A DNA stretch of 55,064 nucleotides from Pseudomonas citronellolis (GCF_029335315.1 NZ_JARJLT010000139.1:1-55064); one strand, 5' to 3'. Shown: positions 8,960 through 17,319, numbered from the stretch's first letter. Notes: a model not told the origin generated them from the sequence alone. Made by a program: numbers and translations.

Positions 8960-10018
8960 ATGCGAGAACTATTCGAATCAACCATCGAGCGCCTTTTCGG
9001 CAACTTAGCCACGCCGGAATACGTGCTCGGCTGCGAGGGTGGTGTGTGGCCGGCCGAACTCTGGAGCGTCCTGAAGAACTCCGGTTTCAGCCTGGCTGCC
9101 GTACCCGAAGCCCTGGGTGGTGCCGAGGCGGGGTGGGCTGATCTCTATGTGCTGGCACGTGCCGCCGGCCGTTTTGCTGCACCAATCCCCCTAGGGGAAG
9201 CGCTACTTGCCAACTGGCTGCTTGGCAAGGCCGGGCTCGAGGGGCGTGGTGATGTCCTCAGCTTTGCCGCCAGCGCCCAGCTCAGCCTACGGGGCGACAA
9301 GGTGGATGGCCTTGTGCATGACGTGCCTTGGGGCCGGCATACCGATGCCGTGGTGGCCATTGCTGATGCCGCCGATGGCCCACGTGTGGTCCTGTTGGAT
9401 CGTACCGCGGCGGTCGCACAGTTCCTGGCCCTGAATGTGGCTGGCGAGCCGCGCGATGGTTTGCGCTTCAGTTCGGCTCCGGTGCTTGCCAGCGCGCCAC
9501 TGCCCACGGGAATGTCAGGTGATGTCCTGCTACTGGGGGGAGCGCTGCTGCGTTCCGCGCAGATCGCTGGGGCCTTGCGAGCGCTGCTGGAAATGACCTC
9601 CGGCTACGCTTGCGAACGCCACCAATTCGGCCGTCCGATCGGTGCCTTTCAGGCTATCCAGCAACAGCTCGCGGTATTAGCTGAGCAGGCGGCGGCCGCT
9701 GGTGTCGCAGCGGAGGCTGCCTTCGTCGAGTCGGACAGCGCTCTGGCCGCCCTTAGTATTGCTGTTGCGAAGGTCAGTACCGCCGAGGCCGCCAGCGTCG
9801 GCGCCGGTATCGCCCATTCCGTGCACGGTGCCATCGGCTTTACCCAAGAGTACTCGCTGCACCTGTTGTCTCGTCGCCTGTGGGCCTGGCGTAGCGAGTT
9901 CGGCTCGGCCAGTCTGTGGAGTCAGCGTATCGGTCAACTGGCCTGCGCCGCTGGCGGCCAGGGCTACTGGCCGTTGCTTACAGGGCACGCAGCCCAATCA
10001 CTACCTGAACTCGGGTGA
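8960..10018 (+). CDS. Acyl-CoA dehydrogenase-like protein, second of the pair
   Basis: A 352-residue acyl-CoA dehydrogenase-family protein, starting two bases after the stop of the first. The C-terminal domain is recognisable (ACERHQFGRPIGAFQAIQQQLA and HSVHGAIGFTQEYSLHLLSRRLW), but the beta-domain MSEP motif is absent. At the position of the catalytic Glu in the isovaleryl-type enzymes I see Ala/Arg (LRSAQIAGALRALLE). This fits a partner subunit lacking the catalytic base. An active enzyme using another residue remains possible. It is probably co-translated with 7809-8957. Confidence 0.85.
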   Translation: MRELFESTIERLFGNLATPEYVLGCEGGVWPAELWSVLKNSGFSLAAVPEALGGAEAGWADLYVLARAAGRFAAPIPLGEALLANWLLGKAGLEGRGDVLSFAASAQLSLRGDKVDGLVHDVPWGRHTDAVVAIADAADGPRVVLLDRTAAVAQFLALNVAGEPRDGLRFSSAPVLASAPLPTGMSGDVLLLGGALLRSAQIAGALRALLEMTSGYACERHQFGRPIGAFQAIQQQLAVLAEQAAAAGVAAEAAFVESDSALAALSIAVAKVSTAEAASVGAGIAHSVHGAIGFTQEYSLHLLSRRLWAWRSEFGSASLWSQRIGQLACAAGGQGYWPLLTGHAAQSLPELG

Positions 10019-10025
10019 CTACAGC

Positions 10026-10826
10026 ATGAATCCCTTTCTGCAGATCGAGCGGGACGGCGCTATCGTCACCGTACGCATGAACCACCCGGAAACCCGCAAC
10101 GCGCTGACCTCGCCGGAGCAAATCCAAGAGTTCGTCGACCTGTGCGCCGAACTGCGTCGGGATCACTCGGTGCGGGTCATGGTGCTTACCGGCAATGGCA
10201 GCGCCTTCTGCGCTGGCGGCAATGTCAAGGACATGCGCAGTCGCGAGGGGATATTCGCCGGGTCCCCTTACGAACTGCGTAATACCTATCGTGATGGTAT
10301 CCAGCGCATCCCGCTGGCGTTGTACGAACTGGATGTCCCGGTGATTGCCGCCATCAACGGCCCGGCGATAGGTGCTGGACTAGACCTGGCTTGCATGTGC
10401 GATATCCGACTGGCGTCGACCACGGCACTGTTCGCGGAAAGTTTCGTCCGACTGGGGATTGTCCCGGGCGATGGGGGGGCCTGGTTGCTGCCACGCATCA
10501 TCGGCATCCCCAAGGCAAGTCTGATGGCCTTCACCGGTGACGCCATCAATGCCGCCAAGGCGTTGGAGTGGGGGTTAGTGGAACAGGTCTGCACCCACGA
10601 GGCGCTCCAAGCCGAGGCTCTGTCGCTTGCACAGCGCATCGCTGGCAATCCGGGGCATGCGCTGCGTCTGTGCAAGCGGTTGCTGCGAGAGGGCCAGCAC
10701 CTGCGCCTCGATTCGCTGCTGGAGCTGTCCGCCGCATACCAGTCGCTGGCCCACCACACGGAAGACCACCGGGAAGCGGTCTCCGCCTTCTTGGACAAGC
10801 GCAAGCCGGATTATCTGGACCGTTGA
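10026..10826 (+). CDS. Enoyl-CoA hydratase/isomerase (crotonase family)
   Basis: A 266-residue crotonase-fold protein. The start at 10026 is the first Met of the conserved N terminus (IVTVRMNHPETRNAL). The CoA-binding/oxyanion motifs are GNGSAFCAGGNVKDM and INGPAIGAGLDLACMCDIR, with the Glu-bearing loop VRLGIVPGDGGAWLLPR. It would hydrate the enoyl-CoA made by the adjacent dehydrogenases. It starts eight bases after the preceding gene within the same operon. Crotonases also catalyse ring cleavage or isomerisation, so hydration is only the default assignment. Confidence 0.9.
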   Translation: MNPFLQIERDGAIVTVRMNHPETRNALTSPEQIQEFVDLCAELRRDHSVRVMVLTGNGSAFCAGGNVKDMRSREGIFAGSPYELRNTYRDGIQRIPLALYELDVPVIAAINGPAIGAGLDLACMCDIRLASTTALFAESFVRLGIVPGDGGAWLLPRIIGIPKASLMAFTGDAINAAKALEWGLVEQVCTHEALQAEALSLAQRIAGNPGHALRLCKRLLREGQHLRLDSLLELSAAYQSLAHHTEDHREAVSAFLDKRKPDYLDR

Positions 10827-10854
10827 GAAGACCGATTGAATTGGAGTGATAGTT

Positions 10855-11979
10855 ATGCGTGGTGTTTTTCGTGAAGACCATAACTTGTTCCGCGAGCAGG
10901 CGCGACGTTTCGTCGATCGCGAGATCGTGCCTCATCTGCATGAGTGGGAAAAGAATGGCATCGTGCCCAAGGATGTCTGGCTGAAAGCGGGCGAGACCGG
11001 GCTGCTGTGCTCCACGGTGCCGGAAGAATATGGCGGCTCCGGTGGCGATTTCGGCCACTCCGCAGTGATGATCGAAGAGTTGGCCAGGGCCAATGCGACT
11101 GCCGTGGGTTTCACCACTCACTCGGAGATAGTCGCACCCTACATCGTCGCCTATGGCAGCGAAGAGCAGAAGCAGAAGTGGCTGCCACGGATGGTCAGTG
11201 GCGAGCTGATTGGCGTGATCGCCATGAGCGAACCGGGCATCGGCAGCGACCTACGCTCGATGCGCACACTGGCACGCCGCGATGGCGGAGACTACATCGT
11301 TTCTGGACAGAAGACCTTCATCACCAATGGTGGTAATGCCGGACTGGTAGTCACTGCCACCAAGCTCGACCCGGCGGCCAAGGAACTGACCTTGATCTGT
11401 ATCGAGGAAGAGCGCAAGGGCTTCTCCAAGGGGCGCTTGCTGGAGAAGATTGGCCTCAAGGGGCAGGATACCGCCGAGCTGTTCTTCGACGAGGTGCGGG
11501 TGCCGGCTAGCAATCGCCTGGGCGAGGAGGGGCAGGGATTCAAGTATCTGACCCATCAGTTGGCCTGGGAGCGTCTGATCATCGCCATCCGTGCGGCGCA
11601 GTCGATCCATACCCTGCTGGAAGAAACCATCGAATACACCCGCGATCGTAAGGTATTTGGAAAGCCGGTACTGGATTTCCAGAACACCCGTTTCAAGCTC
11701 GCCGAGGCCAAGGCGCAGGCGACCATGCTGCGGGTTTTCGTCGACGACTGCCTGGCCAAGGTAATGCGTGGTGAACTACCGGCGGATGTCGCCGCCATGG
11801 CCAAGTTGCTCGGTTCGGAGATGCAGGGCAAGTTGCTCGACGAGTTCCTCCAGTTGCACGGTGGCTACGGCTTCATGAGCGAATACAAGGTCAGCCGCGC
11901 CTGGGTGGATGCACGGGTTGCACGCATCTATGGCGGCACCTCTGAAATCATGAAGGAAATCATTGGACGTACCCTGTGA
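10855..11979 (+). CDS. Acyl-CoA dehydrogenase (third in cluster)
   Basis: The 374-residue protein is a complete acyl-CoA dehydrogenase, starting eight bases after GGAG. The FAD-domain motif MSEPGIGSDL, the Glu in LAWERLII (isovaleryl/long-chain-type catalytic base) and the C-terminal LHGGYGFMSEYKVSRAWVD and YGGTSEIMKEIIGR are present. It resembles long-chain/isovaleryl-type homotetrameric enzymes, unlike the two-gene dehydrogenase upstream. It probably handles a different intermediate of the same degradation route. Confidence 0.92.
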   Translation: MRGVFREDHNLFREQARRFVDREIVPHLHEWEKNGIVPKDVWLKAGETGLLCSTVPEEYGGSGGDFGHSAVMIEELARANATAVGFTTHSEIVAPYIVAYGSEEQKQKWLPRMVSGELIGVIAMSEPGIGSDLRSMRTLARRDGGDYIVSGQKTFITNGGNAGLVVTATKLDPAAKELTLICIEEERKGFSKGRLLEKIGLKGQDTAELFFDEVRVPASNRLGEEGQGFKYLTHQLAWERLIIAIRAAQSIHTLLEETIEYTRDRKVFGKPVLDFQNTRFKLAEAKAQATMLRVFVDDCLAKVMRGELPADVAAMAKLLGSEMQGKLLDEFLQLHGGYGFMSEYKVSRAWVDARVARIYGGTSEIMKEIIGRTL

Positions 11980-11997
11980 TCGGAGGGCTTCGCGCCA

Positions 11998-12873
11998 ATG
12001 ACCTCCAAGTTGTCTATCTTTCGCCATGTCTTGCTACTGCTGCTCGGTATGCTTTACCTGTCCAGCGCTCTGGCCCAGGACGAAGGAAATTATGCGGCGG
12101 AGGCCACGCAGGCCAATCGTCTGTTGGAACGGGCTGTTGCCTACTACCGGGCAAAGGGGGAGGCTGCTTTTGCGGCCTTCAGTCGTCAGGGAGAGTTCAT
12201 CGATGGCCAGCTCTATGTCTATGTCGTCGACACTAGTGGTGTGATGTTGGCCAGCGGCGGGCCGTCGGCGAACCTGGTGGGGCGCAATATCGGTGGCGTG
12301 CTCGACGCTGAATTGAACAAGTCCTTCAAGGCTGCGTTGGCGTTGCCAGAGGATGGTGAAACCCATACCGCCGACTACCACTGGGTGAACTGGGTTGATG
12401 GCAAGGCCGAGCGCAAACGAGTGTTTTTCAGGCGCGTTGGTGAGCGGATCTTCGCGGTTGGCTATTACATGCCTCGCTCCAGCAAGCAGGAGGCTATCCA
12501 ACTGTTAGCGCGCGCGAGTGCCGCGATGGCAGCCAACCCCGCGAAGGTGATCGAGCAGGTCAACAGCCTGGATGTGGAGTTTATCCGTGATGACCTGTAT
12601 GTATTCATCGTCGATCTGGATACTTTGAAGTTCAGCGCCCACGGTTACAACCTGCGCCTGGTTGGTACTCAATTCCGTGCCTTGCAGTCCGCCGACCAAA
12701 AGCGGATCGGTATACAGATGCTCGAGGCACTGAAGAAGGGCGGTGGATATGCAGAGGTGAGCTATCTGTGGCGCAACCCTGCGAACAGTCGCCTTGAGCA
12801 GAAGAACACCCTGCTTCGCCAGGTAGGGCGATATGCCGTGGCGGTCGGCTATTACGTACGCCCTGAGACCTGA
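11998..12873 (+). CDS. Exported protein with two Cache-like domains
   Basis: The 291-residue protein has a signal peptide (hydrophobic core about residues 10-22, cleavage after ALA/Q). Two related sensor modules follow: each has a helix, then LYVYVVDTSGVMLASGG...LVG or LYVFIVDLDTLKFSAHG...LVG, and ends in a beta-rich segment (RIFAVGYYM, RYAVAVGYYV). These are features of single-Cache ligand-binding domains. No second membrane segment or output domain is present, so it would be a free periplasmic protein. It follows the third acyl-CoA dehydrogenase by 18 bases. Binding of the pathway substrate, or delivery to a transporter or receptor, is possible but unproven. Confidence 0.7.
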   Translation: MTSKLSIFRHVLLLLLGMLYLSSALAQDEGNYAAEATQANRLLERAVAYYRAKGEAAFAAFSRQGEFIDGQLYVYVVDTSGVMLASGGPSANLVGRNIGGVLDAELNKSFKAALALPEDGETHTADYHWVNWVDGKAERKRVFFRRVGERIFAVGYYMPRSSKQEAIQLLARASAAMAANPAKVIEQVNSLDVEFIRDDLYVFIVDLDTLKFSAHGYNLRLVGTQFRALQSADQKRIGIQMLEALKKGGGYAEVSYLWRNPANSRLEQKNTLLRQVGRYAVAVGYYVRPET

Positions 12874-12959
12874 AGGGCATTGTCGTACGCGAAGCGGGGA
12901 GCGTGTCTGGATGTGCGCTGGTTTCCAGTGACGCCCGGGTTCGTTAGGACGGATGACTC

Positions 12960-13880
12960 ATGATCTATCTGCTCCCCATTCTAGCGTCGCTGATCTGGGC
13001 CGGTAGCACGGTAGTCAATCGACTGGCCGTCGGTGCTATCGAGCCGGCGGCCATTTCCTTCTATCGCTGGCTCCTAGCGCTCATCGTGCTTAGTCCCTGG
13101 CTGCTGCCCAGGGTCTGGAAGCAGCGGCGGTTGATCCGCCGGCACTTCTGGCAGCTTTTTGCCCTTGGAGTGCTGGGTATGGCTCTGTATCAGTCGCTGG
13201 CCTATTTCGCCGCGCATAAGGTTTCTGCCACCTCGATGGGCCTTATTCTGGGCACCATGCCGTTGCTGACCACACTGCTGGCATTACCGTTGATGGGGGT
13301 ACGGCCGACGCGTACTGTCTGGCTCGGTTGTCTGGTTTCATTCTGCGGGCTCGCCCTGCTTATCAGTGCCGGACGGCCGAGTCGGCTGTGGCGAGAAGGC
13401 ATGGGCTTGGGCGAGTTCCTCATGCTCATGGCGTCGCTGTCCTATGCGGTCTACTGCCTGCTGCTCAAGCGCTGGCGATTGCCGATAGCGACTTGGGAAT
13501 CACTCTATGTGCAGGTTTTCTGTGGCTTGATCGTGTTGCTACCAGCGTTCCTGCTGACCCCTTCGGTGCAACTGACAGCACGCAACTTGCCGTTGGTGGC
13601 TTATGCTGGTTTGTTCGCGTCGGCGCTGGCGCCTGGGCTTTGGAACCATGCGCTTGGGGAGATTGGAGCGGAGAAAATTGCGGTGTTCATGAACCTCACG
13701 CCATTGTTCACCGGCTTGCTGGCAGTGCTACTGCTGGGCGAGGAACTGCATGGCTATCACGCTATTGGTGGCGGCCTGATTCTGTTTGGCATCGCTGTGG
13801 TGCAGGGACTCGTACCGATGTCGCGCAGTGGGACCAGGAACGGTACGGGAGGTACGGGACCCAGGTGCTCCAACACCTGA
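12960..13880 (+). CDS. DMT-superfamily transporter (EamA domains)
   Basis: A 306-residue integral membrane protein with about ten hydrophobic segments arranged as two EamA repeats (start ILASLIWAGSTVVNRLAVG; second repeat from about residue 150). Family members move amino acids, metabolites or nucleotide sugars across the inner membrane. Position at the end of the beta-oxidation operon, converging on the third amidohydrolase gene, suggests substrate uptake or intermediate export. Specificity cannot be read from sequence. Confidence 0.85.
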   Translation: MIYLLPILASLIWAGSTVVNRLAVGAIEPAAISFYRWLLALIVLSPWLLPRVWKQRRLIRRHFWQLFALGVLGMALYQSLAYFAAHKVSATSMGLILGTMPLLTTLLALPLMGVRPTRTVWLGCLVSFCGLALLISAGRPSRLWREGMGLGEFLMLMASLSYAVYCLLLKRWRLPIATWESLYVQVFCGLIVLLPAFLLTPSVQLTARNLPLVAYAGLFASALAPGLWNHALGEIGAEKIAVFMNLTPLFTGLLAVLLLGEELHGYHAIGGGLILFGIAVVQGLVPMSRSGTRNGTGGTGPRCSNT

Positions 13881-13908
13881 GCCCGCCTCGGGATGATCAG
13901 CGGCTGGC

Positions 13909-14916
13909 CTAGGGTTCCAGTTTGAGCAAACGGATCGCATTGCCACTGCGAATCTTCTCCCGGTCATCTTCGCTCAAGCCCAGGTTCTCGGTGAGGTCGC
14001 CATGGGCATAGGCTCCCCCGAAGTTAGTGCCGTAGACCAGCCGATCCACACCGACGACCTCCACCACGCCACGGCGCAGGCCTGGCGCATGAACGTCGAG
14101 GTCAAAGTAGAAGTTGTCCAGGTAGTCCATCAATGGCCTGCGGTTGCGGGCGTCCGGTGCCATGGCCTGATTCAGTTCGCTGAGGCGGCCGAGCTGAAAC
14201 ACCGCCATACCGCCAGCATGGGTGATGTAAGCCTTGAGCTTGGGAAACGCATCCAGCGCACCACCGCAGATCAGGTACCAGAAGAACAGCGTTTCATCGA
14301 CGCAGTCACCAACGATCGAGGTGGTCTCGAACTTGTCGTCGGTGTGCTTCTCGCCCCAGTAGATGGACTGGTTGAAGCCGTGCACCATGATAGGCACATC
14401 CAACTGCTCGATTTTCTCCCAGACCGGAAACAGGCGTTCGTCATGGGTCTCGATACCATTGAAATTGGTACCGCCGACACAGACCCCCTTGGCGCCTAGG
14501 TGCTGGACAGCGCGCTCGATCTCCCTTGTCGCTGTTTCCGGTTCGGCCAGGTTTGCATGGCACCAGAAGTCGAAATGCTGCGGATCCCGACGGCAATAGG
14601 TGGCCATCTCGTCATTGCATATGCGTGCGTATTCGCTCCCGAACTCACCTGCCCAGTACATGAATGCATGAGAGGGTGCAGAGACTACCAGTTTGTCTAC
14701 GCCGCGCTCGGCCATCAGACGCCGGCGGCTTTCATGGGTCATGCGAGCTAGTAAGTTGGCTTCTGCTTCCTCGTCGCTTTGCGCTTTGGACGGCTGCTTG
14801 GTGCCCAGGGAAAAGTGACCGACGGTGAAGCCTGTGGTCTTCATGAAGGGACCCCAGAACTCATGGCGGTTCAGCATTCCCTTTGTCACGAGGTGAGCAT
14901 GGATATCGATCAGCAC
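13909..14916 (-). CDS. Amidohydrolase-superfamily (ACMSD-like) enzyme, paralog of 267-1343
   Basis: The 335-residue protein aligns along its length with the amidohydrolase at 267-1343: HAH at 6-8, APSHAFMYWAGEF, IMVHGFNQS with His179, ETTSIVGDC, YITHAGG with His233, and YGTNFGG with Asn298 where relatives have Asp. It is transcribed divergently from the short-chain dehydrogenase, and the best copy of the shared operator lies between them. The two paralogs may act on successive or isomeric intermediates. Conservation of Asn in both argues for a selected feature rather than decay. Confidence 0.85.
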   Translation of the reverse strand: MLIDIHAHLVTKGMLNRHEFWGPFMKTTGFTVGHFSLGTKQPSKAQSDEEAEANLLARMTHESRRRLMAERGVDKLVVSAPSHAFMYWAGEFGSEYARICNDEMATYCRRDPQHFDFWCHANLAEPETATREIERAVQHLGAKGVCVGGTNFNGIETHDERLFPVWEKIEQLDVPIMVHGFNQSIYWGEKHTDDKFETTSIVGDCVDETLFFWYLICGGALDAFPKLKAYITHAGGMAVFQLGRLSELNQAMAPDARNRRPLMDYLDNFYFDLDVHAPGLRRGVVEVVGVDRLVYGTNFGGAYAHGDLTENLGLSEDDREKIRSGNAIRLLKLEP

Positions 14917-14972
14917 GGTGTAGTCCTCAGGGGGAGTTGCAAGGCAGTGGCACGGTTTTATGAAATCTTATT

Positions 14973-14997
14973 TGAACATAAATGTAAAATTTGTTCA
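14973..14997. promoter_or_regulatory. Operator-like inverted repeat, site 4 of 4 (perfect half-sites)
   Basis: TGAACA, 13 bases (12 of them A/T), then TGTTCA: a perfect 6-bp inverted repeat with 19 bp between half-site starts. It sits in the 157-bp gap between the divergent amidohydrolase (57 bp from its start) and the short-chain dehydrogenase (76 bp), so one bound regulator could control both. It is the best match among the four sites. Confidence 0.65.
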
Positions 14998-15073
14998 TAT
15001 GATTTCCAGGCAATCATCAAGCCAGCCTTCGACATTGGCTGGCCCAGCAATCCATCGAGCCCGGAGAACAACA

Positions 15074-15913
15074 ATGAGGAAGACTTGGTTCGTCACGGGG
15101 GCCACTCGTGGTCTCGGCGAGGCCATTGCCAGAGCAGCGCTGGAGGCAGGTGACAATGTCGTTGCGACAGGACGCCATCTGACTCGTCTCGAGCGGGCGT
15201 TCGAGCCCTTTGCCGAGCGTGTACTGGCTCTGCAATTAGATGTCACCGAAGCTGGCCAGGCGGCGACCGTGGTCGAGGCAGCAGTACAACGTTTCGGGCG
15301 TATTGATGTTGTCGTGAATAATGCGGGATATGGCCAACTGGGTCCCTTCGAGGAGAACGACGCCGGAGCTGCAGAGCGGCAGTTCGCAACCAATGTCTTC
15401 GGTCTGTTCCATGTCTGCCGTGCAGTGCTGCCAACGTTGCGCCGACAGCGTAGTGGACACATCTTCAATGTTTCCTCCATTGCTGGTGTGAGCGGCATGG
15501 CTGGTGCGGCGCTGTATTGTTCGGCGAAGTTCGCTGTGGAGGGGTTTTCCGAATCCCTTGCCCAAGAAGTGGCGCAGTTCGGCATTCGCGTAACCCTGGT
15601 CGAGCCAGGCGCCTTTCGTACCGACTTTCTCGATGGCAGTTCGGCTGCTTTGGGCAGCATCAGCCTGGAGGACTATGCTGAGCTCAGTCGTCGTATCAAG
15701 GCGTCGTCGGCGGCTAACAATCACCAACAGAATGGTGATCCCGCCAAGCTAGGTGCGATGCTTGTGAGACTGGCCGGTGAAGAGCATCCGCCGCTGCGCT
15801 ACCTGGCCGGTTCCGATGCCCTGCAGGTAATGACAGGAAAACTGGCGGCGTTGAGTCGCGAAGTGGAGCAGTGGCGCGATTGGTCGGCATTCACCGACGG
15901 AAATTTCAGCTGA
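15074..15913 (+). CDS. Short-chain dehydrogenase/reductase
   Basis: A classical SDR of 279 residues. Start 15074 follows GGAG by seven bases. The cofactor motif is VTGATRGLGEA (TGxxxGxG), the NNAG element is present, and the catalytic Ser...Tyr-x-x-x-Lys reads SSIAG...YCSAKFA. Residues after about 190 (EPGAFRTDFLDGS) are typical of the TIGR-type SDRs near oxidoreductases of unknown substrate. It would oxidise or reduce a hydroxyl/keto group of a pathway intermediate and shares the operator region with the divergent amidohydrolase gene. Confidence 0.88.
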   Translation: MRKTWFVTGATRGLGEAIARAALEAGDNVVATGRHLTRLERAFEPFAERVLALQLDVTEAGQAATVVEAAVQRFGRIDVVVNNAGYGQLGPFEENDAGAAERQFATNVFGLFHVCRAVLPTLRRQRSGHIFNVSSIAGVSGMAGAALYCSAKFAVEGFSESLAQEVAQFGIRVTLVEPGAFRTDFLDGSSAALGSISLEDYAELSRRIKASSAANNHQQNGDPAKLGAMLVRLAGEEHPPLRYLAGSDALQVMTGKLAALSREVEQWRDWSAFTDGNFS

Positions 15914-16009
15914 GCCTAGGGAAATCGTTGAGGGTAGGTTCAGCTCTGCCTGGGGCCGGACATTGCCATTGGGTCGAAGGCATCACAGGATTTGTGAAGG
16001 AACTTCTAC

Positions 16010-16801
16010 TTGAATCGCGATAACAAGAAAGACAATCGGTTTCAGAGTTACCTGTTGATATTGATGCTGCTGGCTTGTGCCAGGGGAGAGGCTCTGGGAG
16101 CACAGGACCGACAGGCGTTGCATGAGATGCGTACTCTGGCGATCCGGGCAGCTGTCAATGCGCTGCTCTACTACAACCTCAATGGCTCCCCCTATGAGGC
16201 AGAGAACATGGAGGTCTCCACCCGTGCAATGGGACGCTTGCGCGAAATGGCCACGCAAGTGGGGGATGCGTCTCTAATTGAGCAGGTACGCCGGTTTGAC
16301 AATGCGGTTGTCGAACTGAAGCACCTGCCACAAAGCGTCGCTGACGCTCGCAAGGTTCAGGCAGCTTATTCCCGTTGGTTGCCCGCTGTCGTTGAGGGGT
16401 ATTCCAACCTGGAAAGGTCACTGACCGAGCACTACGACGCTGCTCCTGATCCGGGGCAAGTGCAAGACGGACTGCACAAGCTCAGTCAGAATATCGGGCA
16501 GATGTTGATCTCCTACCAGCTGGCGTCCTTTCCGAACTTCGGCGGCGACGTCTGGATTCTCGACGATCAAGCTCTCGTCTCGCTGGATAGCAGTATCGAA
16601 CGGCACTTTGCTGAGTTATCCGCGCGCGGCCACGATCTGTCCACGACTCTGAACGCTCCACTGAGTGACTACCATTTCGTGCGTCCGCGCCTTCTAGAGT
16701 CGTCTGGGCACTGGGCGCCGAATGCGGTAGAACGGTACCTGATGAAAGCGATGACCGCCCTTGATGATGAAGTGCGGCGCTTGGGGACGACGCCCAGATA
16801 A
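16010..16801 (+). CDS. Exported helical protein of unknown function (TTG start)
   Basis: 263 residues, with no family I can name. TTG at 16010 is taken as start because AAGGAA lies eight bases upstream and no ATG occurs before the signal-like segment (about residues 13-28, YLLILMLLACARGEALG). The rest is rich in predicted helix, with Gln/Glu/Arg-rich amphipathic stretches, somewhat like periplasmic four-helix sensor modules of the PilJ-N type. It has no second membrane segment. It lies between the catabolic cluster and the decayed-gene zone, 96 bp after the SDR gene. Confidence 0.6.
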   Translation: MNRDNKKDNRFQSYLLILMLLACARGEALGAQDRQALHEMRTLAIRAAVNALLYYNLNGSPYEAENMEVSTRAMGRLREMATQVGDASLIEQVRRFDNAVVELKHLPQSVADARKVQAAYSRWLPAVVEGYSNLERSLTEHYDAAPDPGQVQDGLHKLSQNIGQMLISYQLASFPNFGGDVWILDDQALVSLDSSIERHFAELSARGHDLSTTLNAPLSDYHFVRPRLLESSGHWAPNAVERYLMKAMTALDDEVRRLGTTPR

Positions 16802-16862
16802 TTCGCGCGTGTAGTTGCTTGGTCCTTAGAAGCCGGAAATTATCCTACGGGGGACTGTAATC

Positions 16863-17225
16863 ATGTTTGCGCATTTGAGTGAGGGCACCAATGACCTGGT
16901 AAATGCGCGCGCCTTCTACAATCTTGTTCTTCCTAAACTGGGCTGCGTCTGTTTTGAATCCATGAAGAATGCCGCGGTCTGGGAGGCGCAGGTTCTCGTT
17001 TCGTGGTCCTGAAGCCAATTGATGGCAATATCGCAACAGTAGGCACCGGCTTTGACCGCCCCCACCCGGGCTGCGGTGGATGAATTTCACAAGATAGCTC
17101 TGCAGGCGGGAGGCGTCGACGCAGGGGGCCCCGGTCTGCGGGACTTCGGCCCTCACGTATATTCCGCGTATGTACGTGATCTGAACGGCCACAAGATCGT
17201 TGCCACTTGTCTGAACTCCGAGTGA
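16863..17225 (+). pseudogene. Glyoxalase/VOC-family pseudogene
   Basis: Three consecutive frames give pieces of one VOC protein: an N-terminal part with GTNDLVNARAFYNLVLPKLG, a middle part RFVVLKPIDG...GTGF, and a C-terminal part TRAAVDEFHKIALQAGG...GPHVYSAYVRDLNGHK ending at TGA 17225. The first frame runs into a stop just after WEAQV. At least two frameshifts are needed, and part of the central strand is probably deleted. A working protein is unlikely. Confidence 0.75.
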
Positions 17226-17319
17226 GTCGGGCAGACGTAGAGTGCGTCCATGGAGCGACGTCGGTCGAGGTGTCGTAATTCCTGGCGGATGCCCGGTTGA
17301 GCGCTTCTGCCTGACTAGT

